Below are positions 7,966 to 14,611 of a stretch of DNA of 14,611 bases, in pieces. Both the position numbers and the translations under genes were made by a program. Below the pieces are notes generated by a model that saw only the letters and a program-made list of their open reading frames with translations, did not search any database and had not been told where the DNA came from. Where the stretch lies: NCBI GenBank assembly GCA_021734005.1, contig JAIPJV010000018.1, positions 1 through 14,611 of the forward strand, given 5' to 3'. The DNA is from Fidelibacterota bacterium (lineage in GTDB: Bacteria; Fidelibacterota; UBA2242; JAFGTP01). Position 1 is the stretch's first letter. The number at the start of each line of letters is the position of its first letter.

Positions 7966-8144
7966 CGAACTACGAACGTGGTTCAATATTATTAACTTCG
8001 GGTGAAACCCTGAGGATATGATCCTCTGCCCTACTTATTGTTTTTGCTTGTGCAAAGCACAAGCAAAGAGGAGAGAGTGAAGGCATATTACCTCTACTAC
8101 CGATTCCATCGGCAGTTATTTATATTGAACTCTTTCAGAGTTCG
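7966..8144. repeat. 179-base symmetrical element: two inverted 45-nt hairpin units plus two internal hairpins
   Basis: Two 45-nt units face each other: minus strand 8010 to 7966 and plus strand 8100 to 8144. Each reads small hairpin, then a shared linker of the form AGTTAnTnATATTGAAC, then a second hairpin opening with GAAC and closing with GTTCG. The linker arms (7981-7998 against 8113-8130) match at 15 of 18 positions when inverted. Hairpins from left to right are 7967-7984 (GAAC...GTTC, one T-G wobble), 8000-8010 (GGGT/ACCC, loop GAA), 8012-8026 (GAGGAT/ATCCTC, loop ATG), 8043-8067 (11-bp stem, loop AAA), 8100-8112 (CCGAT/ATCGG, loop TCC) and 8127-8143 (GAACTCT/AGAGTTC, loop TTC). No protein is evident. 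It resembles a non-autonomous palindromic element of the REP or IS200/IS605-mobilised kind, but no transposase is in the window. Confidence 0.7.
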
Positions 8145-8183
8145 TGATAAGGATGTTGATTTATAAAGTATCTATATTTACCG

Positions 8184-8199
8184 CAACAAATAATTGTTG
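8184..8199. repeat. 6-bp inverted repeat downstream of the PorV/PorQ-like gene
   Basis: CAACAA at 8184-8189 pairs with TTGTTG at 8194-8199 across a 4-base loop. It lies 31 bases past the stop at 8231 in the minus-strand direction. No T-run follows, so termination is doubtful; it may belong to the hairpin cluster at 7966-8144. Confidence 0.35.
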
Positions 8200-8230
8200 A
8201 GAATGTTTTTCTTATTTCCAGACTATTCCA

Positions 8231-9130
8231 CTAGAATCGATATCCAACCGACAGCAATTTCGGATTACTGAGGCCATTATCCATCATGATTATAGCGTAG
8301 TCAATAGTAAATTGCTTGTAATTGAGACCAAGTCCAGCTGATTTTTTGGCTACATCACCGAAATGCTCATATCCACCGCGAATAAAGAAGGTATCATAAA
8401 GAGTTGCTTCGCCACCAAATTGGGCTCCTGTTTCCTCAGCCACCAGATTTGTTTTCAGGTTGAACCCCAGAGCCACAGAGAGAGGTCCACCATTTAAAAT
8501 TTCAGGTCGCATTATTCCGACCATAAAAGTGCGGGGAAGGCGGGTGCTGCTTTGATCCAATTCCTGCATTTTGCCGATGTTCAACAATTGCAGAGAAATA
8601 TCCAGATCAGCAGGCGAACGCCAGATCATACCAATATCGGCTGCCACTCCATTTGCCGATTGATTATAAGCATACTCATATAGATATTTTACAGATGCGC
8701 CCACTTGAATAGAATTTATGATCTTTTTATTGTAGGTCAAATTCCCAGAAAAATACTGGCCTTCTATTTCCTGCAAGGGTTGATCAGTAGGCGCTGTGCG
8801 AACTTCTATTCCAGGAATTCTGACCAGATTTCCGCCAACGGCAAATTTTCCATATTTTGTTGGAAAAGAAATAGCCAGGACTTCGGATCTAACATCTGCA
8901 AACCACATATTATGGGAAAAAGCGATTCTGGAATTCTGGTCTGAGATTCCCAGCGGGCTTCTAAAAATTGAAGCCGGAGAACCTTTGCTACTGGCAAAAA
9001 CATTCATAACTCCGCCACAGGCAGCCGATGGTGGCAAATTAAGAAAAGCTAAACCCGATTCTCCACTACTGGAAAAAAGCGGAATTGATAGAAGAATAAA
9101 AGTTAAAGTAAGTATTTTTATTTTTTTCAT
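8231..9130 (-). CDS. PorV/PorQ family-like outer-membrane beta-barrel protein
   Basis: The protein has 299 residues. Residues 1-22 form a signal peptide (LTLTFILLSIPLF). After it comes ESGLAFLNLPPSAACGGVMNVFASSKGSPASIFRSPLGIS, which matches the N-terminal pattern of the PorV/PorQ (FadL-like, UPF0164) group, with RSPLGIS in place of the usual NNPAGLA. The rest alternates polar and hydrophobic residues with many Gly and aromatic turns, as in barrel strands, and the last residues LLSVGYRF end in Phe, the usual signal for outer-membrane insertion. PorV in Bacteroidota shuttles type IX cargo to the attachment complex; many relatives in the FCB group have no defined role. A GAGG lies 7 nt before the ATG. 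It follows the other barrel gene by 86 nt and is the last gene of the string. Family assignment rests on layout more than on exact motifs. Confidence 0.7.
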   Translation of the reverse strand: MKKIKILTLTFILLSIPLFSSSGESGLAFLNLPPSAACGGVMNVFASSKGSPASIFRSPLGISDQNSRIAFSHNMWFADVRSEVLAISFPTKYGKFAVGGNLVRIPGIEVRTAPTDQPLQEIEGQYFSGNLTYNKKIINSIQVGASVKYLYEYAYNQSANGVAADIGMIWRSPADLDISLQLLNIGKMQELDQSSTRLPRTFMVGIMRPEILNGGPLSVALGFNLKTNLVAEETGAQFGGEATLYDTFFIRGGYEHFGDVAKKSAGLGLNYKQFTIDYAIIMMDNGLSNPKLLSVGYRF

Positions 9131-9216
9131 TTATATCCTCGTTTCATCAAAATTACACGCAGGAAATTATCCAATTTTATTTAGATTTAAAATCTTAATT
9201 TTGTAAAAAAGCCTGG

Positions 9217-10134
9217 TCAGAACAAAAATTTCCAGGAAAACAAATGAGTATTCCCTTCCCCAACACTATCAAAAATCAGGGCATAATTCAACTCCGTGTC
9301 TATCTTATTAAAAAGGTCATATTGCAATCCGCCACCAAATGTGGGCTGAGAATTATTCAAGCCCGCTCGCAAAGCGGCAACATTTTTATAATTATATTCG
9401 ATACCGGAATGATAGCGAAAAATACTTTTATCCGAATACTCCAGATCTGTAGTAATCAATAGATTCTGGTATTGCCAGGCCACACCAATCAACCCCTTAA
9501 GCGGAAAGGATTCTTTGTATGTCTGGCCTTCATTATCGCCAAAAACTTTGGATGTCTGCCAGGTATAGCCGGAATTAATATCTCTGACCTGAGCGCCTAA
9601 AGTTAATTGATCAGAAAGTTTGACCAGCATACCAATATCAATTCCCACGCCTTCAGCCAGCACTTCCAGCATTTCATTTCTCAGCATTTTAATACTTACA
9701 CCAACAGCAAATCCAGGTACAAAGGAATTGGCCAGAGAAAGAACAAATGCATTTTCACCGGTTTGATAGTTTTTCGTTCTTTGGCCTGTATTATTGCGGC
9801 CCTGGATGTCGTCCACACCAGCATGAATCCAGGCCATTCCCAATCCGGCGGTTGGCTGAACAGGAGTAGTCAATCCGGTATAATGCATATTGCGATCCAG
9901 ATTGAGGAAAAAATAGTCAAATTCAGCAGTTCTGCGCTCCATCATAGCCAGTCCGGCGGGATTATTATATATAGGCGCTCCTTTTTGGGGAATGGCTACA
10001 CCGGTCCGCCCCATACTCAGACTGGTTGCATTAATTCCCACATTGAGATAGGTGCCGGGATAACCACCCTCCGAGCCTGCCCACAGGCCACTTATCAGTA
10101 ATAATATTATGAATAGATAGGTATATTTATGCAT
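9217..10134 (-). CDS. PorV/PorQ family outer-membrane beta-barrel protein
   Basis: The protein has 305 residues. Residues 1-20 are a signal peptide (YLFIILLLISGLWAG). Residues 31-63 carry the family's best-known stretch: a small-residue run, SLSMGRTGVAIP, then APIYNNPAGLA (53-63). The remaining sequence forms Gly-rich amphipathic strands (TAGLGMAWIHAGVDDI, GIDIGMLVKLSDQLTLGAQVRDI, GLNNSQPTFGGGLQYDLF) and ends in FSWKFLF, a terminal aromatic typical of outer-membrane barrels. In Porphyromonas the related PorV carries secreted cargo to the cell-surface sortase. Here it sits 9 nt after the gene for a propeller protein with a sorting-like C-terminus, which makes a role in handling that protein plausible but unproven. 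GAGG lies 6 nt before the ATG. It shares no obvious long identity with its neighbour at 8231-9130, so the two are paralogues at most distantly. Confidence 0.82.
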   Translation of the reverse strand: MHKYTYLFIILLLISGLWAGSEGGYPGTYLNVGINATSLSMGRTGVAIPQKGAPIYNNPAGLAMMERRTAEFDYFFLNLDRNMHYTGLTTPVQPTAGLGMAWIHAGVDDIQGRNNTGQRTKNYQTGENAFVLSLANSFVPGFAVGVSIKMLRNEMLEVLAEGVGIDIGMLVKLSDQLTLGAQVRDINSGYTWQTSKVFGDNEGQTYKESFPLKGLIGVAWQYQNLLITTDLEYSDKSIFRYHSGIEYNYKNVAALRAGLNNSQPTFGGGLQYDLFNKIDTELNYALIFDSVGEGNTHLFSWKFLF

Positions 10135-10143
10135 ATAAGGCCT

Positions 10144-11706
10144 CTATTTCATTATTATAAGTTTTGTCCAGTGGCTTCTGCTACCGGAGTCATCTTTTAT
10201 GTTTAATTTGCAAAAATAGGTGCCATTGGCAACAGTTTCACCATTGTTGCGTAGTCCATCCCAGACCAAAAATCGGTCGCCTGCTGTTAAGCGGGATTTG
10301 TCGCTTTTATAAACCTGTTGCATAGCAAAATCATAGACTTCCAGCCACACAGTTGCCGCTTGCTCAAGATTAAATTTTATTCGCACATGGCCCTTATCAT
10401 TGCGCACATTAGAATAGCGGGGATAAAAAGGATTGGGATAGGCATAGACTTCAGGTTGATTAGGAAAATCGGTAGATACAGATTCATGATAAATACTCCA
10501 TTGATTATCAGCCACATTCAATCGAGCCAGACCATCAGCCGTTCCGACCCATAAATAATCCTGATCAGATAAAAGAGCATACATACGATCGGTTAATATT
10601 TCGCCGCCCGATTCATTATCGGAAATGCGGGAATACTCCGACCAGCTCTGATGATCTTCTGATAATTTAAACAGTCCACTCTGGGTAGCAACATAGACCT
10701 CATTATTCCTGGTAGCAATATCGTAACCTCGTTTATCAGCCAGGGTGGTATGCCAGGTACGGCCGCCATCTTCTGTATAGCTGATGCCTTGCGATTCTCC
10801 GGAAGTCGGCCCGGGCAGAGTTACCGCCCATATAATATTTTTACCATTCACGACCTGGCGTTCCAGAGAGACAACAAAATCACCGGCGATTCCAGCGGTT
10901 CTTTCAGCAGAGAAATGTACCCACTGTATAGTTTCACCATCAATTATGCCTCTGTTGATGCCTTTAGCAGTTCCCACCCACAGAGTATCTCCACAGGCTA
11001 ATACGCTGAAGCCCATGTGGTTATAATTGTTGCGAGGATTGATCTGGAAATCAAGATCATCAACTCCAATGATCAGGCTATCCTGATTATCAGCTGGTAG
11101 GGGAATTCTTCTCCAGCTAACGCCTTTATCGTTAGTGAAACGTAGACCTGCTGCCCAGCTGACTATATAGACACTATCGCCATTAATGGCAATATCCCAG
11201 GTTGTATTTTGCACAGGCGTAGTCACCGGTAGAAAATCAATTGTATCACCATTCCAGATATCATATTCATCGTCGACTTCATCAATCGGTTGCTTAATTT
11301 TTGTCCAGTTATGGCCACCATCTTCAGAAAATGAAAGACCACCACCAGTTTGCAATTCTCCCTGATCAGTCGTGGAATCAAACACAGCAGCAATCCAGAC
11401 CTGATCATTGCCAGTTTCAATGGCCGAAATTCCACCTTTCGGCATAGGGGCAAATCCTGGAAAATAGCTGTAAATACTATCGCGAAAATGTTCTTTTTCC
11501 ACCCAGCTTAAGCCAGCCCCAGTTCCCAACCAGAGCAGAGAATCACCCTGAGCTTTGATCTGAGTTATGCCATTGCTTCCCAATCCGGGATAGGCAGTTG
11601 TATCATTATAATTTAAAGCCGGTGATTTGAGTAAAGCAGCCTGAGCCATGAGAAAAGTTAATCCAAAAAATAGAACCAGACTGAAGCCTATCACTTTTTT
11701 CAGCAT
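10144..11706 (-). CDS. Secreted beta-propeller protein with Asp-box motifs and FlgD-Ig / type IX-sorting-like C-terminus
   Basis: The protein has 520 residues. Residues 1-21 are a signal peptide; cleavage after A21 would leave Gln22 at the N-terminus. The body (about 40-410) is propeller-like. LWLGTGAGLSW (58-68), LWVGTAKGINR (242-252) and LWVGTADGLAR (385-395) resemble two-component-regulator-propeller blades. FSEDGGHNW (126-134), TNDKGVSW (191-198) and TEDGGRTW (311-318) are Asp-box (BNR) hairpins found in sialidases and other secreted propellers. Residues about 418-520 form an Ig-like domain: YPNPF (423-427), then VWDGLRNNGETVANGTYF (481-498), and a final KLIIMK. This combination is shared by FlgD-Ig repeats and type A sorting domains of type IX substrates. 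No kinase or DNA-binding domain follows the propeller, so it is not a sensor kinase; it is probably a surface or secreted binding protein. AAGAGG lies 5 nt before the ATG. It is followed 9 nt later by a PorV-like gene. Confidence 0.82.
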   Translation of the reverse strand: MLKKVIGFSLVLFFGLTFLMAQAALLKSPALNYNDTTAYPGLGSNGITQIKAQGDSLLWLGTGAGLSWVEKEHFRDSIYSYFPGFAPMPKGGISAIETGNDQVWIAAVFDSTTDQGELQTGGGLSFSEDGGHNWTKIKQPIDEVDDEYDIWNGDTIDFLPVTTPVQNTTWDIAINGDSVYIVSWAAGLRFTNDKGVSWRRIPLPADNQDSLIIGVDDLDFQINPRNNYNHMGFSVLACGDTLWVGTAKGINRGIIDGETIQWVHFSAERTAGIAGDFVVSLERQVVNGKNIIWAVTLPGPTSGESQGISYTEDGGRTWHTTLADKRGYDIATRNNEVYVATQSGLFKLSEDHQSWSEYSRISDNESGGEILTDRMYALLSDQDYLWVGTADGLARLNVADNQWSIYHESVSTDFPNQPEVYAYPNPFYPRYSNVRNDKGHVRIKFNLEQAATVWLEVYDFAMQQVYKSDKSRLTAGDRFLVWDGLRNNGETVANGTYFCKLNIKDDSGSRSHWTKLIIMK

Positions 11707-11726
11707 TCTCGCCTCTTAATTTATAA

Positions 11727-12767
11727 TTATTGAATCGTTATAAAATGGTCACTTGTATCCATAACCCGCTCATTTTTCAGCGATGAAATTCTGACCAGCG
11801 CTGAATCGGTAGCCAATTCTGCAGGGACATTCCAGACAGCACTGCTGTCACCTGCTGCAACATTGCGAATCAGTTCATAATGCGGGTCTTCCTGCATATA
11901 TTCCAGAGTATAGTCAATCTTGATTGTATCGACCAGGACACTGTGCCAGCGGACTTCAACAGGAGAACCTGCTGTCAGACTATTGTTACCATTGGGAGCG
12001 ACCAATTCCATCCAGGGATTTCGCAGTTCAATTGCGAGAGTATCGCTGGAATAATTGTCATTATTTACAGCCCAAAATTCCATATGATAAAGCCCATGAA
12101 TTTTCGTGCCTTCAGTGTTGAGTGCCAGGGTGTAAATATTGTCGCCATCCTGTTGATCACCATATTCACCATCATTCCGGGCATTCAGGATCGCCGGTGT
12201 CCTATTATTATCAGGATAGTACAATTTGCAAAATACTTTGCTAATATTTTCAATACCAGCCGGATCGCTGACTTCGAGTTCATACATAATCAAGTCTCCG
12301 GAAATAAATTCTGTGGTGCTGTCCTGAAATGATATCGAAGGCGACATATCGCCGAAAACCTCCAGATATTGGGAAATTGTATCGGCAACTTCACCATCAG
12401 CCCGGGCTGTAATCAGACATTTATAATTGCCCGGCGCCAGGGCCTGCTGAAATTCAAAGCTGTATTCTCCATTATCAGGAATAATATCGCCATTTTGCCC
12501 ATCATCATTTAGAGTCCCCTGCTCAATTTGTTCATAGTCACTATCGACCTGCTGAAAAATCTGAAAATCCAGAGACTCCAGAACAACATCCTTGTCCTGA
12601 TTAATAAGAGCCGTGATAAAGACCTTTTCTGGACTGGATTTGTAGGAAAAATTCATATCTTCAATTAATCGGGACTCACTTCCTGTGGTATTATCACAGG
12701 ACATATGGAAAATTAACCCTAAAATAATAGCGGTAAATTTTATGATTTCTATATTTCTATTGGTCAT
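11727..12767 (-). CDS. Lipoprotein with Ig-like and Kre9/KNH-like C-terminal domains
   Basis: The protein has 346 residues. The N-terminus (IIKFTAIILGLIFHMSC) ends in a lipobox-like cysteine at 24, followed by a Ser/Thr/Asn-rich tether, so it is probably an envelope lipoprotein. Residues about 40-140 and 145-250 form two beta-rich domains, each holding a similar Asp/Gly-rich loop: NDDGQNGDIIPDNGEYS (87-103) and NDGEYGDQQDGDNIYT (198-213). Such loops may bind calcium. Residues about 253-346 start MELVAPNGNNSLTAGSPVEVRW and contain YTLEYMQEDPHYELI and VWNVPAELATDSALVRISS, the layout of the Kre9/KNH-like domain common in secreted proteins of the FCB group. No enzyme motif is present. The gene begins 13 nt after the PrmA stop and ends 20 nt before the propeller gene, so it is likely co-expressed with the propeller and barrels as a surface component. 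GAGG lies 8 nt before the ATG. The precise role is unknown. Confidence 0.78.
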   Translation of the reverse strand: MTNRNIEIIKFTAIILGLIFHMSCDNTTGSESRLIEDMNFSYKSSPEKVFITALINQDKDVVLESLDFQIFQQVDSDYEQIEQGTLNDDGQNGDIIPDNGEYSFEFQQALAPGNYKCLITARADGEVADTISQYLEVFGDMSPSISFQDSTTEFISGDLIMYELEVSDPAGIENISKVFCKLYYPDNNRTPAILNARNDGEYGDQQDGDNIYTLALNTEGTKIHGLYHMEFWAVNNDNYSSDTLAIELRNPWMELVAPNGNNSLTAGSPVEVRWHSVLVDTIKIDYTLEYMQEDPHYELIRNVAAGDSSAVWNVPAELATDSALVRISSLKNERVMDTSDHFITIQ

Positions 12768-12780
12768 TTATCAAACCTCA

Positions 12781-13611
12781 TTATTTAGCAGCCAGGGCTA
12801 TCCAATTTTTCTGCTCCAGTTTTTCAAGAACATTTTTATTATTTGTTTTTAGAGTAGTTCTGAATTCCTGTTCATCCTCTTTGAGAAGTCCGGTAAAGAT
12901 CATTGTGCCCTGATATTCATTATTCACCAGACTTTGCAACAACTTAAGATTGACATTTTTCTGAATATTACTCAGGACCAGATCAAAGGGATAATCATTT
13001 TTTTCAGTAACATCACCAATGACCAGGGAATATTGTTCAGGACAATCATTGAGTTGCATGTGCTCTGCAAAATTCTCCCGAACATCATCACTAATGTCCC
13101 ATGATTCTACACTTTTGGCGCCCAATTTGAGGGCTGCAACTGTTAAAATTCCGCTTCCGCAGCCTGCATCGAGAATATTTTGACCGGGTTCCAGATATCT
13201 CTCCAGAAGCTGCAAAGCCAGCTGAGTAGTAGCGTGAGTTCCTGTCCCGAAAGCCATGCCGGGATTGATTTTGATCTCAATATGAGATCTGGTGTCAGGC
13301 TGTATCCAGGCTGGTGTAATTCTTATTTTTTCTGATACTTTGATCGGGTGAAAATCTTTTTTCCAGGTCAGGTGCCAGTCTTCATTCTTGAGAACTTGAA
13401 CAGTGATCCGCCCCTGAATTTTATATTTTTTTAGATCCTTCTGAATTTTCTTGGTGATCTGTTCACTATTTGCTTTGTCAGAAAAATAGACTTCCAGGCT
13501 GTTCTCTTTCTGTTCCAGACCGAGAGTCTTGAATTCATAGAGAGTGGGTAGCAAGACTTCCGGATCTTTGTCCAGGTGAGAAATTGTTATTTTTTTCCAG
13601 CTTTTTTTCAT
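12781..13611 (-). CDS. prmA: Ribosomal protein L11 methyltransferase PrmA
   Basis: The protein has 276 residues, a little under the usual 290-300. It uses S-adenosylmethionine to methylate lysines and the N-terminus of ribosomal protein L11 in the cytoplasm. Diagnostic features are NPGMAFGTGTHATTQLALQLLE (116-137), the PrmA-specific stretch before motif I; LDAGCGSG (147-154), the SAM-binding glycine loop; an acidic D172 after the second strand (ESWDIS); GDV at 199-201; SNIQKNV (214-220), in the place of the NPPY-like motif (NILANP in other PrmA proteins); and a closing W270-IALAAK. The N-terminal 95 residues form the small substrate-recognition domain, with WHLTWKKDFHPI (79-90) as in the family. 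The start codon abuts the M28 gene's stop (TAG then ATG, zero gap) with an AGGA Shine-Dalgarno inside that gene's end, so translation is probably coupled. Context with envelope genes appears incidental. Confidence 0.9.
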   Translation of the reverse strand: MKKSWKKITISHLDKDPEVLLPTLYEFKTLGLEQKENSLEVYFSDKANSEQITKKIQKDLKKYKIQGRITVQVLKNEDWHLTWKKDFHPIKVSEKIRITPAWIQPDTRSHIEIKINPGMAFGTGTHATTQLALQLLERYLEPGQNILDAGCGSGILTVAALKLGAKSVESWDISDDVRENFAEHMQLNDCPEQYSLVIGDVTEKNDYPFDLVLSNIQKNVNLKLLQSLVNNEYQGTMIFTGLLKEDEQEFRTTLKTNNKNVLEKLEQKNWIALAAK

Positions 13612-14520
13612 CTATTTTCCTGTAATGTAATCATATAAGACCTGACCAACTGCCTCCAAACTTTCGGGGGAGCATTTGTCCGGTGTATCCTGATGAGTAT
13701 GCCAGTAGTTCATATGCCGATTGGGATAATAAAAATCAATCAGATCAATGGCCTTGATTCCTGCCTGAATAAAAGGCACATGATCATCGTAAATAATTTC
13801 TCCCAGATGATATTTAAATTGATCATAGCCCCGTTCCTCTGCTATTTTCCATAATTTTTTCATCAATTGCGAATTACTGCGGTAGGAATAGCGTTCCATG
13901 GGAATACTGAGCTGAGCATCACCGATCATATCTACTATAATTACCTGCTCCGGTTGGGGGATGGGTAAGTTATCAACGAAATATTTTGAGCCCAAACAAA
14001 AATAGGTGTTGTCACCGTGATAACCATAATCTTCACCATCAAAAAGCACAAGATAGATTGTCCGATCCAGCTCCAGATCTGCCATTAATTCAGCCAAATG
14101 CATAAGCACAGCAACACCACTGGCGCCATCATTGGCTCCCAGAATTGGTTGATTGCGGCGGGCTGGATCAGGATCTTTTTCAGCCCGGGGACGGGTGTCC
14201 CAGTGGGCGCCAATTATGAGCGGTTTTGTCTTTCCCATATTAAAACCGCTGACAATATTTGTAAGATTATAAGTGACATTATCGATTCCAATTTCCTGCT
14301 CAAATTCCTGAGCAATAACGGTATCTGCATGCTGTTTAAAAAAATTGAGATACATATTTTTGGCCTGGCGGTGTCCCGGGGATCCCGGTTCTCTGGTCCC
14401 GATTTCACACTGTTGTTCCAGATATTGAAAAGCCTGTTGGCCATCAAATTCGGAGCTGGCACTATTACAACCAATTGCCAAAAATAGCAGTCCTATTAAA
14501 AATTTTAAATTAAAGTTCAT
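13612..14520 (-). CDS. M28 family zinc peptidase lipoprotein, probably glutaminyl-peptide cyclotransferase
   Basis: The protein has 302 residues. The N-terminus LKFLIGLLFLAIGC puts a lipobox-like cysteine at 18, so it is probably membrane-anchored in the envelope. The M28 fold shows GAHWDTR (104-110, with H106 and D108), GANDGASG (128-135, with D131), the DGEDYG motif (161-166, with E163 and D164), VDMIGD (196-201) and NYWHTHQDTPDK (271-282, with H274). Proposed zinc ligands are D131, D164 and H274, with E163 as acid/base. An E-D pair followed by Y-G, and the W-H-T-x-x-D-T ending, are features I associate with type II glutaminyl cyclases of Bacteroidota rather than leucine aminopeptidases, which usually have E-E-x-G. 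Cyclases turn N-terminal Gln of exported proteins into pyroglutamate. An aminopeptidase role cannot be excluded. A purine-rich GGGGAT precedes the ATG, which lies 3 nt after the stop of the upstream gene. Confidence 0.82.
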   Translation of the reverse strand: MNFNLKFLIGLLFLAIGCNSASSEFDGQQAFQYLEQQCEIGTREPGSPGHRQAKNMYLNFFKQHADTVIAQEFEQEIGIDNVTYNLTNIVSGFNMGKTKPLIIGAHWDTRPRAEKDPDPARRNQPILGANDGASGVAVLMHLAELMADLELDRTIYLVLFDGEDYGYHGDNTYFCLGSKYFVDNLPIPQPEQVIIVDMIGDAQLSIPMERYSYRSNSQLMKKLWKIAEERGYDQFKYHLGEIIYDDHVPFIQAGIKAIDLIDFYYPNRHMNYWHTHQDTPDKCSPESLEAVGQVLYDYITGK

Positions 14521-14523
14521 CGG

Positions 14524-14611
14524 TTATCCCCGGATTGCAATGTTGACTGTAATACCGCCATCTCTGGTTACATTAGAACCGCGCTGTTTACTACTACTGA
14601 CACTATATTTA
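14524..14611 (-). CDS. C-terminal end of an unidentified protein (runs off right edge)
   Basis: On the minus strand, one frame is open from the window edge to a TAA at 14526-14524, giving 28 residues that end SNVTRDGGITVNIAIRG. The stop lies 3 nt before the ATG of the M28 gene, the tight spacing seen elsewhere in this gene string, so I infer it is the upstream gene of the same operon. The fragment is too short to identify; it has a Ser-rich stretch followed by a likely beta-strand. Confidence 0.55.
   Translation of the reverse strand, partial: KYSVSSSKQRGSNVTRDGGITVNIAIRG

Noticed and set aside
8043..8067. Intrinsic terminator for the PorV/PorQ-like gene
   Set aside because: The stem is strong, but no T-run follows on the minus strand and it lies more than 160 bases past the stop.
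9183..9195. Hairpin AGATT/AATCT between the two barrel genes
   Set aside because: It has a 5-bp AT-rich stem and no T-run; easily explained by chance in AT-rich DNA.
9607..10101. Plus-strand 164-codon frame
   Set aside because: It is antisense to the PorV/PorQ-like barrel gene, which has a signal peptide, family motif and Shine-Dalgarno; the plus-strand product has no recognisable features.
11880..12332. Plus-strand 150-codon frame
   Set aside because: It is antisense to the lipoprotein gene and lacks a ribosome-binding site or domain; a shadow frame.

Overview
The window looks like a chromosomal piece from an uncultured member of the FCB group (Bacteroidota relatives such as Marinimicrobia, Calditrichota, KSB1 or Cloacimonadota). 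The clues are two neighbouring PorV/PorQ-type outer-membrane barrel proteins, a secreted beta-propeller protein ending in a FlgD-Ig/type IX-sorting-like domain, lipoproteins with Bacteroidota-style lipoboxes, and an M28 enzyme that looks like a glutaminyl cyclase. The assignment rests on protein families and cannot be refined further from the sequence alone.

Left part (1-1466): the first 27 codons of a family 2 glycosyltransferase (minus strand, running off the left edge) are divergent from a plus-strand gene for a GT52/polysialyltransferase-like enzyme (318-1376). This is probably the edge of a surface-polysaccharide locus and is visibly more AT-rich than the rest. A strong hairpin (1421-1459) sits between the convergent genes and can serve as a shared terminator.

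Middle (1467-7597, minus strand): two large envelope proteases. The upstream gene encodes a 1108-residue CPBP (CAAX-type) intramembrane protease built as a tandem duplication, in which only the first half keeps the catalytic residues. The downstream gene encodes a secreted S9 prolyl-oligopeptidase-family peptidase with an extra C-terminal domain of about 255 residues.

Non-coding island (7598-8230): about 630 bases without a convincing gene. It holds (i) five exact copies and one near copy of a 10-mer, TGATTGGATG, in a stretch almost devoid of C on the plus strand, and (ii) a 179-base symmetrical element of two inverted 45-nt units carrying hairpins with different stem sequences, with two more hairpins between them. 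This is the most unusual part of the window.

Right part (8231-14611, minus strand): a compact gene string, probably one operon, read from high to low coordinates: C-terminal end of an unknown protein, M28 peptidase/glutaminyl cyclase lipoprotein, PrmA (ribosomal protein L11 methyltransferase), a lipoprotein with Ig-like domains, a secreted beta-propeller protein, and two PorV/PorQ-like barrel proteins. Intergenic gaps are 3, 0, 13, 20, 9 and 86 nt. The barrels, propeller and lipoprotein look like an envelope or secretion module; the cyclase could modify the N-termini of exported proteins; PrmA is a housekeeping passenger.
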